From positions 1 through 64,000 of the forward strand of contig NZ_NPEG01000007.1 in assembly GCF_002812045.1 (NCBI RefSeq): a stretch of DNA of 64,000 nucleotides, given 5' to 3'. A program made the translations under genes and the position numbers. Positions 63,520 through 64,000 of this stretch are shown in pieces; positions within the stretch are counted from its first letter, which is position 1; each line of letters starts with the position of its first letter. The stretch is from Leptospira haakeii (GTDB lineage Bacteria > Spirochaetota > Leptospiria > Leptospirales > Leptospiraceae). The notes beneath the pieces are model-generated. The model was not told the origin of the DNA and searched no databases. It saw nothing but the letters and a program-made list of their open reading frames with translations.

Positions 63520-64000
63520 TTATTCTGGAAGGAAAAGGTGGATCCTATCTTTTTCGGAGGGAGGGATTCTTTTAGATAACACTTTTCGAATATATGCCGG
63601 TGGATAACGTTTTGAAAAATGGATCAGAACTATTTTTTCATTTTTGAAAGAAGAGATATGATGTAAGATCTCATCCAGATGGATATGCCCCCACTCTCTT
63701 GCATTCTCTACATTCCTTTCATGGTCTATATAAGTGCATTCTAAAAATAGGATCTCTGATTCTGCCACATCCTTATGAGTAAGCACGTATTCTATTTTAG
63801 TATCTCCTGAAAAACTGACCACAGGCTTGGAATGAATTTCGTTGACGTCGATCCCTTCTTCTTTCTTTTTTAAAAGTTCGTTTCTGTCTAATCCTACAAA
63901 TTCGGTCTTTAACTTTTTCTTCCTTTCGTAGATTGTATAACCCTGGGAATCAACTCTATGAAACGTTTTCCATACTTTAAAAAAATGGTACGCATCTATT
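63520..64000 (-). CDS. Metallo-beta-lactamase-fold hydrolase (5' end beyond window)
   Basis: The frame stays open to the right edge of the window and so is partial at its N-terminus. It ends at 63520. The visible 160 residues include the C-terminal metal ligands: the acidic-His segment [28 protein letters not shown] and the final His in [11 protein letters not shown], as in RNase Z-like and related MBL-fold proteins. The N-terminal HxHxDH motif lies outside. RNase Z or a phosphodiesterase-type role cannot be separated from this part. Confidence 0.75.
   Translation of the reverse strand, partial: IDAYHFFKVWKTFHRVDSQGYTIYERKKKLKTEFVGLDRNELLKKKEEGIDVNEIHSKPVVSFSGDTKIEYVLTHKDVAESEILFLECTYIDHERNVENAREWGHIHLDEILHHISSFKNEKIVLIHFSKRYPPAYIRKVLSKRIPPSEKDRIHLFLPE

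Overview
The window looks like chromosomal DNA from a spirochaete of the genus Leptospira. It is moderately AT-rich. It is full of exported lipoproteins with relaxed spirochaetal lipoboxes, carries a DUF1574/MBOAT pair typical of Leptospira, many PAS/GAF hybrid kinases, and a 7TM-DISM/SpoIIE phosphatase. No rRNA, tRNA, CRISPR array or intact insertion sequence was seen.

Layout. 0-5.4 kb (minus strand): two related rhodanese-type lipoproteins, a beta-barrel outer-membrane protein, a small cytochrome-like exported protein without a haem motif, and an XRE-cupin regulator; a shared palindrome lies in front of the regulator and of the rhodanese gene. 5.5-10 kb: a GT87-like membrane glycosyltransferase, a two-domain rhodanese plus pentahaem cytochrome operon, and a GT2 transferase. 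10-21 kb: a three-gene kinase / RR-EAL / kinase operon, a SpoIIE phosphatase, an SMP-30-like lipoprotein, an M24 peptidase and an AraC regulator. 21-39.9 kb: a nitrous-oxide/nitrogen-oxide respiratory region. It holds nnrS, a putative copper-handling trio, a complete clade II nos cluster (nosC-like cytochrome, nosZ, a membrane protein, nosL, nosD, nosF, nosY), a divergent Crp/Fnr regulator without Fe-S cysteines, and FAD / TPP / CopD-like, patatin and FadL genes. Five near-perfect TTGAY-N4-RTCAA palindromes punctuate this region, each with a -10 hexamer 31-33 bp from the box centre. This is the geometry of class II Crp/Fnr activation, so the whole block looks like one regulon.

39.9-45 kb: a MASE3 histidine kinase with its response regulator, then an MBOAT/DUF1574 acylation pair bracketed by a 0.29-kb direct duplication that leaves a kinase remnant. 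45-60.6 kb: an accessory island around a 2195-residue SpvB/FG-GAP/Rhs protein whose C-terminal region contains ten tandem 11-residue D-H repeats. It is followed by overlapping small lipoprotein genes, three of them paralogous, and is flanked by Kelch lipoproteins and an Rhs scrap. 60.6-64 kb: an N-acetylmuramoyl-L-alanine amidase, an exported protein, an O-methyltransferase and a partial metallo-beta-lactamase-fold hydrolase.

How the genes may work together (inference): the Crp/Fnr protein would switch on N2O reduction when nitrogen oxides appear or oxygen falls. NosL/D/F/Y and the neighbouring Cys/His- and Met-rich exported proteins would supply copper, and the cytochrome would deliver electrons. 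The two rhodanese loci point to periplasmic or surface handling of reduced sulfur. The Rhs island has the layout of a polymorphic effector with candidate lipoprotein immunity genes. All assignments rest on reading the sequence; no database search was run.
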